Source of the DNA: SIG575 sp964507395
Lineage (GTDB): Bacteria > Bacillota > Clostridia > Oscillospirales > Acutalibacteraceae
Direction: 5' to 3'
DNA length: 64,000 nt
Assembly (NCBI GenBank): GCA_964507395.1
Contig: CAZDQE010000003.1
Location: 12,636-76,635, forward strand
Positions 42,839 to 51,397 of this stretch are shown piece after piece. Position 1 is the first letter of the stretch; every line of letters begins with the position of its first letter. A model generated the notes under the pieces. It was not told the DNA's origin and made no database searches. It saw only the letters and a list, made by a program, of their open reading frames with translations. The position numbers and the translations under genes were made by a program.

Positions 42839-44401
42839 TTAATAAATTCCGAGTTCATCCCTGAACTCACTTTTTATATCAATATCATTTGAAATTTTTG
42901 CAGGAAGAGAGATGTATTTGTCAGCGAGGGACAAAAGTTTTTCTTTGACTTTTTCATCCTTGGTCTGCAAAAATTCAAAAATATTTTCCATTATGTCACA
43001 GGTGACAAAAAACTTTTCCGACCACTTGGCAAGCTCTCTGCAAATGGGCAGATCCTGTTGCAGATATGCTTTGCAGTTTTTCATCTTTTCAAGATAATCA
43101 CTTGCTATGGAAAATGCTTTTTCTGTGTCGCCTGCTTTGAAAGCTTTTTCAATTCCGCCGAAAATTTTGTACATTCTTCTTGAATTTGTGTCTTTAAGAC
43201 ATGAGGTGTAAAGGTGGTCCGCAAAGGTGATAAAAGCTTCCGCGTTTTCTTCACCGATAACCTGTTTTATTGCCTTTTCCCACGATTTCTGTGAGTTATA
43301 ATTTTCACTGTCCCAAAGGTAATCGGCAATCGTTATAAGAGGAATTTTTGAACATTCGGGGTACTCCATACAGTTTGCAATCAGTCCTTCGGAATACCTC
43401 CATAAATCCTTTTCCCTGCCGATAACGGGTGATATGTGCATCTCGTTGAACATTGAGCAATCGTTTACGGGATAGTTGTCCCAGTAAAGGACTTTATGGT
43501 GAGTGTTTTCGTAAAACTTAAGTGCATCGAAAGTTGTAAGCTCACGTGAACAGATGTCTTTACCTGTCCAGAAAACAGAAATAAGAGGGGAGATGTTCTG
43601 ACCTAATTTTGATATGTAATATTCATCACCCTTGCCGTGGTAAACTGTAGGACAGACAGTGAGTGTGACAGAAGAATCAATCTCCGTTAAAGCGTTGTAA
43701 TATTTGTTTATTAAATCAATGTGAGCATTTACCGATTCGCCGTAAAGCTTTTTATCTTCATCAAAAAACAATTCTTCGTCAATGTCGTCAAGAAGAAGTC
43801 CGAAGGAGCGTACACCGATTTTGTAAAGCTGTTTTGTTTTATTCAGAAGAATTTCAAACTCTTTTTCATCGGAATACTTCATTGAAAGTCCGGGAGCAAT
43901 GCACCAGCAGAAGGACATGAAATATTTCTGCGAATCAAGTATCAGTTCCTTAAGCTTCTTTATTTCTTCATCGGGGTAATTTTCACGCCACAGATCTCTG
44001 TGGTACGCATCATCCTTGGGAGCATAGAAAACGGTGTTCATTCTGTTTTTTGCCATAAGCTTCATGACAGATTTTCTGCTTTCATGGCTCCACGGCTTTC
44101 CGTAAAAGCCTTCAATGTAACCTCTTACTCTGAACGAGGGAGAAGAAACAAATTCACCGTCGCAAAGTTTATTTCCTTTTACTCTTTCAGCTAAATCTAT
44201 GAGAGCATAAAATTTACTTTTTTCTCCCGAGCAAATAATTTCAGCTTTGTTTTTTTCTATCTTTAAAATGTATTTTTCGTCTGTTATTCTTTTTGATTTT
44301 TCACAATAGGTTGTGTGTATTGAGCTTTCGGAATTTATGCTGATGTCAAGACCTGCCTCAGTCAGAATATTTCCGAAAAGCTCTTCAAAAATTCGGGACA
44401 A
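42839..44401 (-). CDS. GH84 beta-N-acetylglucosaminidase (O-GlcNAcase family), cytosolic
   Basis: 520 residues, no signal peptide. An N-terminal GH20b-like domain (1-about 88) leads to the GH84 barrel with RVRGYIEGFYGKPWSHESR, the YAPKDDAYHRDLWRENY segment, the catalytic Asp pair D205/D206 in GLLLDDIDEE, and VLYWDNYPVNDCSMFNEMHISP. The helical C-terminal part is about 390-520. Clostridial GH84 enzymes are usually large exported proteins; this is a compact intracellular form. The start is a TTG at 44401, ten bases after AAAGGA. The gene is 19 bases after a GNAT gene, which corresponds to the other end of human O-GlcNAcase. It should release GlcNAc from imported glycans or glycopeptides. Confidence 0.93.
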   Translation of the reverse strand: MSRIFEELFGNILTEAGLDISINSESSIHTTYCEKSKRITDEKYILKIEKNKAEIICSGEKSKFYALIDLAERVKGNKLCDGEFVSSPSFRVRGYIEGFYGKPWSHESRKSVMKLMAKNRMNTVFYAPKDDAYHRDLWRENYPDEEIKKLKELILDSQKYFMSFCWCIAPGLSMKYSDEKEFEILLNKTKQLYKIGVRSFGLLLDDIDEELFFDEDKKLYGESVNAHIDLINKYYNALTEIDSSVTLTVCPTVYHGKGDEYYISKLGQNISPLISVFWTGKDICSRELTTFDALKFYENTHHKVLYWDNYPVNDCSMFNEMHISPVIGREKDLWRYSEGLIANCMEYPECSKIPLITIADYLWDSENYNSQKSWEKAIKQVIGEENAEAFITFADHLYTSCLKDTNSRRMYKIFGGIEKAFKAGDTEKAFSIASDYLEKMKNCKAYLQQDLPICRELAKWSEKFFVTCDIMENIFEFLQTKDEKVKEKLLSLADKYISLPAKISNDIDIKSEFRDELGIY

Positions 44402-44420
44402 AGCACTCGTTCCTTTCTGC

Positions 44421-44975
44421 TTAAAATTTCAATCCGTATACGGCAGTAGTTTTTCTCGTTTCAAGGAGAGTAAAGCCGTATTTTTCATAGAATCTTCTGC
44501 CTTTTTGGTTTCCTGACCAGACTGTAAGGCATACACCTTTTACGCCCTTCTCTTTTAATTTTTCGCAAAGGGAATCCATCAGCTTGTGACCGAGTCCCAT
44601 TCTCTGATAGTCGGGGAGAATGTCAATGTGAAGATGCGCAGGATATTCTTTTTTATATTCTTCCTGAACAAGAGTTGACCTCATTGCAGATTTTCTGAAT
44701 CTGAATTCACATTTTCTGATTCTCGGAAGATATTCGCTGTAAAAGGTTTCTTTGAATTTATCATAATTTTCAGCACAGAGAATGTAACCGATTGCCTTGT
44801 TGTTTTCGTCTGCTGCAACGAAAACATTTTCGCTTTCCTTTTCAATGAAATAATCGCAGTAGGTAGTAAGAAGAAAATGCTGTCTTCTTTTGGTTGCTCT
44901 GCAAGGTCCGTCACTGTTAAGGCAGATGAAACGTATATTCTCTCTGTCCTTTGCTTCGTAAGGTCTGATCGTCAT
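44421..44975 (-). CDS. GNAT acetyltransferase related to the C-terminal domain of eukaryotic O-GlcNAcase
   Basis: 184 residues. The acetyl-CoA loop is in DYQRMGLGHKLMDSLCEKL, and the C-terminal GNAT strand-helix is GNQKGRRFYEKYGFTLL. The spacing of VFVAADENNKAIGYILCA, HLHIDILPDYQRM, KGVKGVCLTVW and RRFYEKYGF follows the HAT-like domain of O-GlcNAcase as I remember it (for example LIKIDIHAKV and ILEFYSKLGC in the human protein). The human domain has lost acetyl-CoA binding, whereas here the R/Q-x-x-G-x-G/A loop is intact. It lies directly upstream of GH84 with AAGGAG. The likely substrate is an amino sugar or glycopeptide, but this is unproven. Confidence 0.85.
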   Translation of the reverse strand: MTIRPYEAKDRENIRFICLNSDGPCRATKRRQHFLLTTYCDYFIEKESENVFVAADENNKAIGYILCAENYDKFKETFYSEYLPRIRKCEFRFRKSAMRSTLVQEEYKKEYPAHLHIDILPDYQRMGLGHKLMDSLCEKLKEKGVKGVCLTVWSGNQKGRRFYEKYGFTLLETRKTTAVYGLKF

Positions 44976-44988
44976 GCTTCCACTCCTT

Positions 44989-46728
44989 TTACTGCATTAT
45001 GTAGTAGACTCTGTATTCTCCCTCAAATTCCTTTGCATAACGGCTGATTATCATTGCACGCTCTGAAACGGGGAGAGAGACTCTTTCCATGATTTCAGTA
45101 ATGCCGAATTTTTTTACATCACTGAAAAATTCGTGAATCTTCTCAGTGCGGTGAGGGGTATCAATTTCCATTCTTGTCAATATCAAAAATCTGACGGCAA
45201 GATATTCTTTTCTGATGTTGTATAAATGTTTTTCGTTTTCAGCACATTCCATAGCTTTTCTGAAAAGTAAATCAGCTTTTTCAACTAATTCATCGTTTAA
45301 ATAGTCTGCATCGGGATGCTGATAAATTGAGAGACGGGAAGAAGCACAGGCTTTTTCCGTAAGATGAACATATTCCTCAATATATTTTCCTGATTTTTCA
45401 CCGTAAACTGCAGAGAAAAATCTGTTCATTTCCTCATCAATATCTGTGTCGGGATTCCACAAAAGACGGCTGATTATATATGACTTCAGATCGTCACATG
45501 AAGCACCGCCGCCGTAAGCGAAGTTGCCTTGTTCGAGCAATCCTTTTACACCTGTGTTTCTGAAAAACTGAATATTTTTCTGAAGGGTATGAAAATGGAT
45601 AAAAGGCTGAAGATAATTTTCAAAATTCACTGCGTAGTCCCAGACGTAAAGGTTTTTTGCGTGGCTTTTCCAATCTTTCAGAGCGTTTACAAATTCTGCT
45701 TCACTGCCGTCGGGATTTATTTTTGCAAGCTCTTCAAAAGGTTTGTCGTACCTGCAGTCAATTGAGCAGAGACGGACAATAACATTATTTTTTGCCTTGA
45801 CTTTTTTCGGTGCGGGGACGGAATACATGTAAGCAAAGGTGTGGAGAAAAATATGAGGATAATCTACTTTTATTGAATCTGCAAGGCGATTTACAAAGTG
45901 AATAATCGGTCCTGCAGGACTTTCCTCTTCTTTTTCAAGAGCCTTGCATTTTTCGCACTGACATCGGTCCTTGTTGTCGTTCTGCGCCACTGAAAAAACG
46001 ATACATTCGGGATTTTCTTTTATCCATTTTCTGAGAGTTTTTTCTGCAATTTTCAGAACGTCGGGATTTGTCAGACAAAGCTGGCTGTCGCGTTTTCTTT
46101 CGCCGTCGATCTCAGAAAAATATTCGGGATGTGTCTCGAAATATTCCTGTTCTTTTACAAGGTCGCAGAAGGAATGGTGGAAATTAAACCATTTCATTCT
46201 TCCGCCTTTTGCCTTTGAAATGTCACCAAGGCTTGAATTAAGCCTGCTCTTTGCGCAAAAATCTCCGTCAAAAGCATTGCGGAAATATGCATCACGGAAA
46301 TCAAAGGCGGGTTCTTCGCGGATTTCTGTCAGTTCGATTTCTAAATCATTGACGGCGTCGATTGTTTCGGTGTCTTTTGTAAAGCATCTGAAATTCAAGT
46401 ATATTTCAAGAAATCTGTAAACGCCGTAGAGTACACCCCGCGATGTTTTGCCTGTGATTGTAATATTTTCTCCGTCACCGCGGATAACAAAGCCTTCATC
46501 GTGAAGGTTTTCTTCCCGATTTGTTTCACCGCGCACATCTGCGCCTATTCTGATTTCGGGACCTCTTTTGGGACAGCGGTCAGAAAAATATGTAATTACA
46601 GTGTTTGTAGCTTTGAGAATATATTTCTGTAGTTCTGAACAGGCATAACGGATTGTTTCATCAGAATACTGATGGTTTACAATGTGAAAATTGCTTTCGC
46701 CGTTTTCACACAATTTATAAATACCCAT
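44989..46728 (-). CDS. DUF4838 / GH163-type glycoside hydrolase, cytosolic
   Basis: 579 residues without signal peptide. An N-terminal alpha/beta domain like those before GH20/GH67/GH84 barrels (about 10-115: RGPEIRIGADVRGE, TGKTSRGVLYGVYRFLEIYL) is followed by a barrel with FNFHHSFCDLV, FSVAQNDNKDRCQCEKCKAL and AGPIIHFVNRLADSI, the DUF4838 pattern. One DUF4838 branch is GH163, endo-beta-N-acetylglucosaminidase on complex N-glycans. This copy is intracellular, so it would act on imported pieces. The exact activity is uncertain. It begins at the base after the murQ stop, with its GGAGGG site inside murQ. Confidence 0.82.
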   Translation of the reverse strand: MGIYKLCENGESNFHIVNHQYSDETIRYACSELQKYILKATNTVITYFSDRCPKRGPEIRIGADVRGETNREENLHDEGFVIRGDGENITITGKTSRGVLYGVYRFLEIYLNFRCFTKDTETIDAVNDLEIELTEIREEPAFDFRDAYFRNAFDGDFCAKSRLNSSLGDISKAKGGRMKWFNFHHSFCDLVKEQEYFETHPEYFSEIDGERKRDSQLCLTNPDVLKIAEKTLRKWIKENPECIVFSVAQNDNKDRCQCEKCKALEKEEESPAGPIIHFVNRLADSIKVDYPHIFLHTFAYMYSVPAPKKVKAKNNVIVRLCSIDCRYDKPFEELAKINPDGSEAEFVNALKDWKSHAKNLYVWDYAVNFENYLQPFIHFHTLQKNIQFFRNTGVKGLLEQGNFAYGGGASCDDLKSYIISRLLWNPDTDIDEEMNRFFSAVYGEKSGKYIEEYVHLTEKACASSRLSIYQHPDADYLNDELVEKADLLFRKAMECAENEKHLYNIRKEYLAVRFLILTRMEIDTPHRTEKIHEFFSDVKKFGITEIMERVSLPVSERAMIISRYAKEFEGEYRVYYIMQ

Positions 46729-47532
46729 TTATTTTCCCTCCACTGCCTGACGGATGTCCCATGAGTTTTCGTCAAGAAGCTTTTCAGCTTTTTCTTCGTC
46801 ACATCTGAGAATTTCAGTTACAATTCCAATCATTCTTTTACGGAGCTTCTTGTTTGTGGGCTTTAAATTTATCATCATGTTTTCGTAGACACATCCGTAT
46901 TTTGTCATGGCAACAGTTGAAATCATATTGAGAATGATTTTCTGTGCAGTTCCTGCTTTCATTCTCGTCGAGCCGGTGAGGACTTCTTCGCCTGTGTCGG
47001 CACAAATGCCGATATCTGCGATTCTTTCCATAGATGTGTCTGCGTTGTTAGTAATTGAAACAGTTTTTGCACCAAGATTTTTTGCAAAGTTTATTGCAGA
47101 AATTACATAGGCGGCAGAGCCTGAGGCTGATATGCCGATTAAGATATCCTTGCTTGAAAATCCATGCTTTTTCAGATCTTCAACTGATAAATCGGGGTTG
47201 TCCTCAGCGTTTTCGGCAGCCTTGAACATACAGTCTCTTCCCCCTGCAATAATGCCGTTGAACAAATCGTAAGGCACGCCGAAGGTGGGGGGACATTCTG
47301 CCGCATCGCAAACGGCAAGTCTGCCCGATGTTCCGCTGCCGATGTAAAAAACTCTTCCGCCGTTACGGATTGTTTCCGTCACAGCGTCGCAAGCCTTTTC
47401 AATCTGCGGTAAAGCTTTTTCAATAGCTGAAAAAACATTCCGGTTTTCGTCATTTATAACTTTCAGAATATCATAAGTATTCATTTTGTCAAGGTTATAT
47501 GTTTCGGGATTTCGCATTTCAGTTCTGAGCAT
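46729..47532 (-). CDS. murQ: N-acetylmuramic acid 6-phosphate etherase
   Basis: 267 residues from the ATG at 47532 (six bases after GAGGG), a little shorter than typical MurQ. SIS-domain motifs include VFYIGSGTSGRLAVCDAAECPPTFG, with the catalytic Glu (E79), FKAAENAEDNPDL, and LIGISASGSAAYVISAINFA. It cleaves the lactyl ether of MurNAc-6-P to give GlcNAc-6-P, in wall recycling or in use of muropeptides. In this operon it would merge with GlcNAc-6-P from the neighbouring kinase. No PTS gene for MurNAc is next to it, so the 6-phosphate probably comes from the downstream-acting kinase or from other routes. Confidence 0.94.
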   Translation of the reverse strand: MLRTEMRNPETYNLDKMNTYDILKVINDENRNVFSAIEKALPQIEKACDAVTETIRNGGRVFYIGSGTSGRLAVCDAAECPPTFGVPYDLFNGIIAGGRDCMFKAAENAEDNPDLSVEDLKKHGFSSKDILIGISASGSAAYVISAINFAKNLGAKTVSITNNADTSMERIADIGICADTGEEVLTGSTRMKAGTAQKIILNMISTVAMTKYGCVYENMMINLKPTNKKLRKRMIGIVTEILRCDEEKAEKLLDENSWDIRQAVEGK

Positions 47533-47541
47533 TTTCAACCC

Positions 47542-48645
47542 TCATTTGGCAATATTTTTTCCTGCAAGAGAAACGGCACCGTTTACCATAGGCTCGGTAC
47601 AGAATTCAAAGGGGATTTTTTCGCCGAGATATTTAAAAAGGTAAGGTCTTAAAATGTTTTCCCGGTGGCACATTCCGCCGCAGAGAACGACTTTGCCGTC
47701 TTTGTCCTTGAGAAAATTATATCCTGTTTTGATAATTTTTGCAATTTCTTGTGTGTTTCTTTCTAAAATATTTTCAGCTTCTTTGTCGCCCTTCTGAAAG
47801 GCATCAAAAACAACTGAAGAGAAAGAGGCAATGTATGCGCTCCCGCCCTGATAAATGTCGGAAATTGAATCGGGCAAAGGCCTGTGCAGTTTATCTTCAA
47901 TCAATTTCAGAATCATTTCACTTCCGCCTCTTCCGTCATGAAAGCTCAAAGCAGAGGAAAGGGCATCGGAGCCGAGATGAAATCCGCTGCCGCCTTTGTC
48001 GATAAGGTAACCCCAACCGCCGATTCTGTGGCGGACACCGTCTTTACTTGCGAAAGCCACAATGCCTGTTCCCGTAATAAGGGCAACACCGTTACCGCCT
48101 TTCAGAGCAATTTCAAGAGCACTGTCAGTGTCACTGCCGTTGTCATACAGACCGAAACCGAAGCTTGATAAAAATCTATTTATGATTTCCTTGTTATTTC
48201 CGCTGATTCCTCCTGCAAGACCTGCAAAAAGTGAAATTTCTCGTTTATTCATGTCGTTGCAGATTTGATTTATTCCCTGTTCAAGGCATTTCTTTGTTCC
48301 TTCAATGCCGATGTTTACGGGGTTTGAGGGACCGAGAATTATTCTTTTTATTTCGTTGCCGTTTAAATCCGTCAGTAAGAAATCGGTTTTAGTACCGCCT
48401 CCGTCAATACCGAGGAGATAGTTTATTTCGGTATTCTGGGGTAAAACAAGAGAATCGACTGTAACACTGAAAAGCTGGGCGAGTCTGCACACCGTTGCAA
48501 CGGGAGGAACAGACTTTCCTGTTTCCCACTTTTCGACAGCCTTTTCGGAGTATGCGATTTTTTCAGCAAGGTGTGAGCGTGTCATGCCGTTCTTTTTTCT
48601 CAGTGCCTTAAGGTTTTTACCAAAGGTGATATCATTTTTAGTCAT
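47542..48645 (-). CDS. XRE-type DNA-binding domain fused to a BadF/BcrA-type N-acetylglucosamine kinase
   Basis: 367 residues. Residues 1-70 form a Cro/C1 helix-turn-helix (NLKALRKKNGMTRSHLAEKI, VEKWETGKSVPPVATVCRLA). From about 76 an actin-like kinase follows: phosphate 1 LLGIDGGGTKTDFLL, phosphate 2 VALITGTGIVAFA, the sugar segment GGWGYLIDKGGSGFHLG and adenosine VVLCGGM. The kinase half resembles GlcNAc/MurNAc kinases. The fusion is analogous to ROK repressors but built from other parts. It suggests a regulator that also phosphorylates, or senses, its inducer sugar and controls its own operon. It is the first gene of the operon, behind GGAGGGG and a near-consensus promoter. Confidence 0.9.
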   Translation of the reverse strand: MTKNDITFGKNLKALRKKNGMTRSHLAEKIAYSEKAVEKWETGKSVPPVATVCRLAQLFSVTVDSLVLPQNTEINYLLGIDGGGTKTDFLLTDLNGNEIKRIILGPSNPVNIGIEGTKKCLEQGINQICNDMNKREISLFAGLAGGISGNNKEIINRFLSSFGFGLYDNGSDTDSALEIALKGGNGVALITGTGIVAFASKDGVRHRIGGWGYLIDKGGSGFHLGSDALSSALSFHDGRGGSEMILKLIEDKLHRPLPDSISDIYQGGSAYIASFSSVVFDAFQKGDKEAENILERNTQEIAKIIKTGYNFLKDKDGKVVLCGGMCHRENILRPYLFKYLGEKIPFEFCTEPMVNGAVSLAGKNIAK

Positions 48646-48664
48646 ATTTACCCCTCCAAACCTT

Positions 48665-48692
48665 ATTATAATACAAAACTCATAAAATTCAA
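48665..48692 (-). promoter_or_regulatory. Promoter of the amino-sugar operon
   Basis: Minus-strand TTGAAT (48687-48692), a 16-base spacer and TATAAT (48665-48670), 20 bases before the HTH-kinase start. It would drive seven genes down to 39859. Confidence 0.68.
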
Positions 48693-48711
48693 CCTAATTT
48701 TTGTCTTTAAA

Positions 48712-48738
48712 AACAAAAACACCTACGACGAGTAGGTG
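48712..48738 (-). terminator. Terminator of the transporter-phosphatase unit
   Basis: CACCTAC and GTAGGTG with a five-base loop (48720-48738); on the minus strand GTTTTTGTTTTT follows. It is 12 bases after the metallophosphatase stop. Confidence 0.78.
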
Positions 48739-48749
48739 CTTTGCGACAT

Positions 48750-49841
48750 TTATTTCAAAAATTTTATAATCAGGATGATTATTGCAATAACTACAGGGAT
48801 TGCGAGAAATTTTATTACTTTGTAAAAAGCCTCGTACACATTTGTAGGCATAAGCTGATAGAGTGTGAAAAGGAATTTTTCTTTAACCTTTTTGCCTACT
48901 AAATCTCTGTATCTGCGGTCGTATGTTTCAAAGGTGCCGTCGGAATTCAGGTTGATCATTCTCACACCTCTGTCAAGCCCCGGACCGTAAACATGGAATC
49001 CTGCGCCCTGTGTGTAGCCTACATCAATTCCCCGAACGAGTCCGTTGAAAGAATTAATATGGTCGTGACCGAAATAAATTCCTTTTACGTCGCCTTTTTC
49101 AGCCATCGCGTCAAACTGACCGCCGTTTTCCATAGGGTCGGCAGGAGATTCTTTCATAAAGCCCTCTTTGTTTACTTTTGTTTCGTCAAGGACATACCAT
49201 TTTCCTGCGTGATTTCTGAAACCCTGTACTGCTCCCTTTGTACCCTTTTTTACTTCCTTCAGAAGCTCAAGTACCTCGGGAACGGGAATATGCTGAATGA
49301 CTATTGAGGGAACGTATTTTCCGCACTTTTCTTTGTATTCATCACGCATTTTTCGGTACCATTCTATCTGGTTTTCATGCACATGGTCATAGCCGATTTT
49401 AAGGCTGGTCTGACTGTCGATGCAGTAAAGTAGAAATTTGATTTCATCGCCGTCTGCAATTTCGATAACATGATTTCCGTCGCCGTCAATACCCTCTGCA
49501 CTTTCGCCTGCAAAGTGCGGAATGGTTTTGTAAATTTCAAACTGTTCGGCATTGGAAAGTCCTACCTGTCTGTCATGATTCCCGAAGCAGATTGTAAAGG
49601 GAATACCTCTTGAATGTGCAGGCTCGGTGAGCTTGTATAAAACATCGTAAACTGTTCTTTTATTACCCTTAAAGCTTGCGATATTCCATATCTGGTCACC
49701 TGAATATACAACTAAATCAGGTTTTTCTTTCTCAATTGCGGCATTGAGAAGATTGAGTGTGTCAGGACTGACATTTCTGCCCTCCTGAGTGTCTGCAACC
49801 TGCATGATTTTAAACTGTTTGTTTTTAAATTTGAGTTGCAT
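48750..49841 (-). CDS. Calcineurin-like metallophosphoesterase with C-terminal membrane anchor
   Basis: 363 residues. The metallophosphoesterase ligands are in order: MQVADTQEG (the first D is seen, with Gln where His is usual), VYSGDQIWN, FGNHDRQ, VIQHIPVPE and YFGHDHINSF. The C-terminal 20 residues form one membrane helix (FLAIPVVIAIIILIIKFL), with the catalytic part probably cytosolic because no signal peptide exists. Related proteins are purple-acid-phosphatase or YkuE-like. It follows the sugar symporter by 15 bases, so it may dephosphorylate a product of the imported sugar at the membrane. The substrate is unknown. Confidence 0.86.
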   Translation of the reverse strand: MQLKFKNKQFKIMQVADTQEGRNVSPDTLNLLNAAIEKEKPDLVVYSGDQIWNIASFKGNKRTVYDVLYKLTEPAHSRGIPFTICFGNHDRQVGLSNAEQFEIYKTIPHFAGESAEGIDGDGNHVIEIADGDEIKFLLYCIDSQTSLKIGYDHVHENQIEWYRKMRDEYKEKCGKYVPSIVIQHIPVPEVLELLKEVKKGTKGAVQGFRNHAGKWYVLDETKVNKEGFMKESPADPMENGGQFDAMAEKGDVKGIYFGHDHINSFNGLVRGIDVGYTQGAGFHVYGPGLDRGVRMINLNSDGTFETYDRRYRDLVGKKVKEKFLFTLYQLMPTNVYEAFYKVIKFLAIPVVIAIIILIIKFLK

Positions 49842-49856
49842 TGTGTCAGCTCCCCG

Positions 49857-51251
49857 TCATTCGGATTTTTCAGACACTCTCTTTGCAGAAATGTAGTCAT
49901 GAATTTCTGTACGAAGGTCGCCGTAGATTTTGAATTTTGTTCTGAAAATAATAAGTGAAGCAAAGATAAGAACAGGCGGGACTGCGAAGCAGATAATGCC
50001 GATTGCTGATTTTGTTGCCTCGTTTATTGTACCGCCGAGAATCTGCTCGTTGTAGTTCATAAGACCAAGACCGCCGAAGAGGAAAATTGTCTGAACTGTG
50101 TAAGCCATTTTCTGAAGGAAGCCCTTCATTGAGAAAGTGATGCTTTCGTTTCTTGTTCCCATTTTGTATTCGCCGTAGTCAACGATGTCAGCAAGGAAAA
50201 TCGTCTGTGCAACGAACATGGAGCCGATACCGATGCTTGCGATTGTGTAGCTGATGTCAAGTGCAATATTGATTCTCAGCACAGGTCCGAAAATGTACAT
50301 CAGAACATAGCCTGCGATTGCAAGACCGAGTGAAATCTGATAAATTGTGCGGTTTGAGAATTTTTTGCTGAGAACGGGAATTACAAGAAGTCCCAGAGCA
50401 GAGCCTACAGCACCGATAGTTGAGAAAAGGCTCTGAGCAGTAGGCTCGCCTAAAACATCGTTGAAATAGTAAACTGCAGTGCCGCTTGTCAGATACCAGC
50501 CTGCGTTGGAAATCATGGCAAAAATCATGAAAACAACAAGCTGGTCGTTGCCTGCGATAACCTTGAAAACCTTTTTGAAAGAGAATTTTTCGTTGTTGTA
50601 AACCACGTGTCTTTCTTTTGTTGAAAGAACGGAAATAAGTGCAAAGACAACAAGGAAAACACCGCAGATGATTGCCCATTTTGAGAAGCCGTCTGCACTG
50701 TAGCCTTTGTCGGTTTTAACCATACCGCTTGAAAGGAGAGGAAGAACGATGGGAGTGAGAATACTGATAAGTCCCTGACCGATGCCGCTGAAGGTACGTG
50801 CAACAGTTGCAACAAGGTTTCTGTCTTTCGGGTCATTTGTGAAAGAGGGTACCATTGACCAGTAGGGAATGTCAGCCATTGTGTTTGTCATGCCCCAGAG
50901 GACATACATAACTGCTATGTAAATATAAAGCTTTGTTCCGCTCATGCCGAAAGATGTGAACAGAAGTGACAGAACAACAGCGTTTGACAGTGCACCGATA
51001 AGAATCCAGGGTCTGTATTTGCCAATTTTTGTTTTTGTGTTGTCAACGATTGTGCCCATCATAGGGTCATTGATGCCGTCCCAGATTCTGGCAAGAGGTG
51101 TGAGCAGAAGCAGGAAGCCTTCTGTCAGACCTAAAACGCTTGAAAGATAGTAGGAAAGGTAGGAGTAGAAAAGTCCGTAGGAAAGGTCAAAGCCTACAGC
51201 TCCTATACCGTAGCCGAATTTTTCACCCCAGGTGGTTTTGTAATCGCCCAT
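49857..51251 (-). CDS. GPH-family (MelB-type) sugar:cation symporter
   Basis: 464 residues with 12 hydrophobic segments and the GPH features near the N-terminus: WGEKFGYGIGAVGFDLSYG, ARIWDGINDPMMGTIVDNT and KIGKYRPWILIGA. The C-terminal half has the DIVDYGEYKMGTRNE motif. The family imports sugars, glycosides and glycuronides with H+ or Na+. Its position suggests that it brings in short glycans or glycosyl units for the cytosolic glycosidases on both sides. GAAGGAG precedes the ATG. It leads a two-gene unit with the metallophosphatase. Confidence 0.92.
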   Translation of the reverse strand: MGDYKTTWGEKFGYGIGAVGFDLSYGLFYSYLSYYLSSVLGLTEGFLLLLTPLARIWDGINDPMMGTIVDNTKTKIGKYRPWILIGALSNAVVLSLLFTSFGMSGTKLYIYIAVMYVLWGMTNTMADIPYWSMVPSFTNDPKDRNLVATVARTFSGIGQGLISILTPIVLPLLSSGMVKTDKGYSADGFSKWAIICGVFLVVFALISVLSTKERHVVYNNEKFSFKKVFKVIAGNDQLVVFMIFAMISNAGWYLTSGTAVYYFNDVLGEPTAQSLFSTIGAVGSALGLLVIPVLSKKFSNRTIYQISLGLAIAGYVLMYIFGPVLRINIALDISYTIASIGIGSMFVAQTIFLADIVDYGEYKMGTRNESITFSMKGFLQKMAYTVQTIFLFGGLGLMNYNEQILGGTINEATKSAIGIICFAVPPVLIFASLIIFRTKFKIYGDLRTEIHDYISAKRVSEKSE

Positions 51252-51288
51252 AATTTATCTCCTTCACTGAAAATAAAATATTTTTTAC

Positions 51289-51317
51289 ATTGTATCACAA
51301 ACAAAAAGAAAAAACAA
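51289..51317 (-). promoter_or_regulatory. Promoter of the symporter-phosphatase unit
   Basis: Minus-strand TTGTTT (51312-51317), a 17-base spacer and TACAAT (51289-51294), 38 bases before the start. The -35 box lies in the T tract of the preceding terminator. Confidence 0.6.
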
Positions 51318-51342
51318 TAACCGCCGAAGGTTTTCGGCGGTT
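51307..51342 (-). terminator. Terminator of the GHL6-type hydrolase gene
   Basis: AACCGCCGAA and TTCGGCGGTT pair around four bases (51319-51342); on the minus strand ATTGTTTTTTC follows. It lies about 55 bases after the hydrolase stop. Confidence 0.8.
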
Positions 51343-51397
51343 GGAAGTTGTCATTCTATAATTTTGCGCCGCAGGCCCGACATTCTGCGTTCTGCAT

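Noticed and set aside
51343..51397. Possible further dispersed repeat with GCGCCGCAGG and TTCTGCGTTCTGCATTC
   Set aside because: It looks like repeats seen in related genomes, but there is no second copy in this window to support it.
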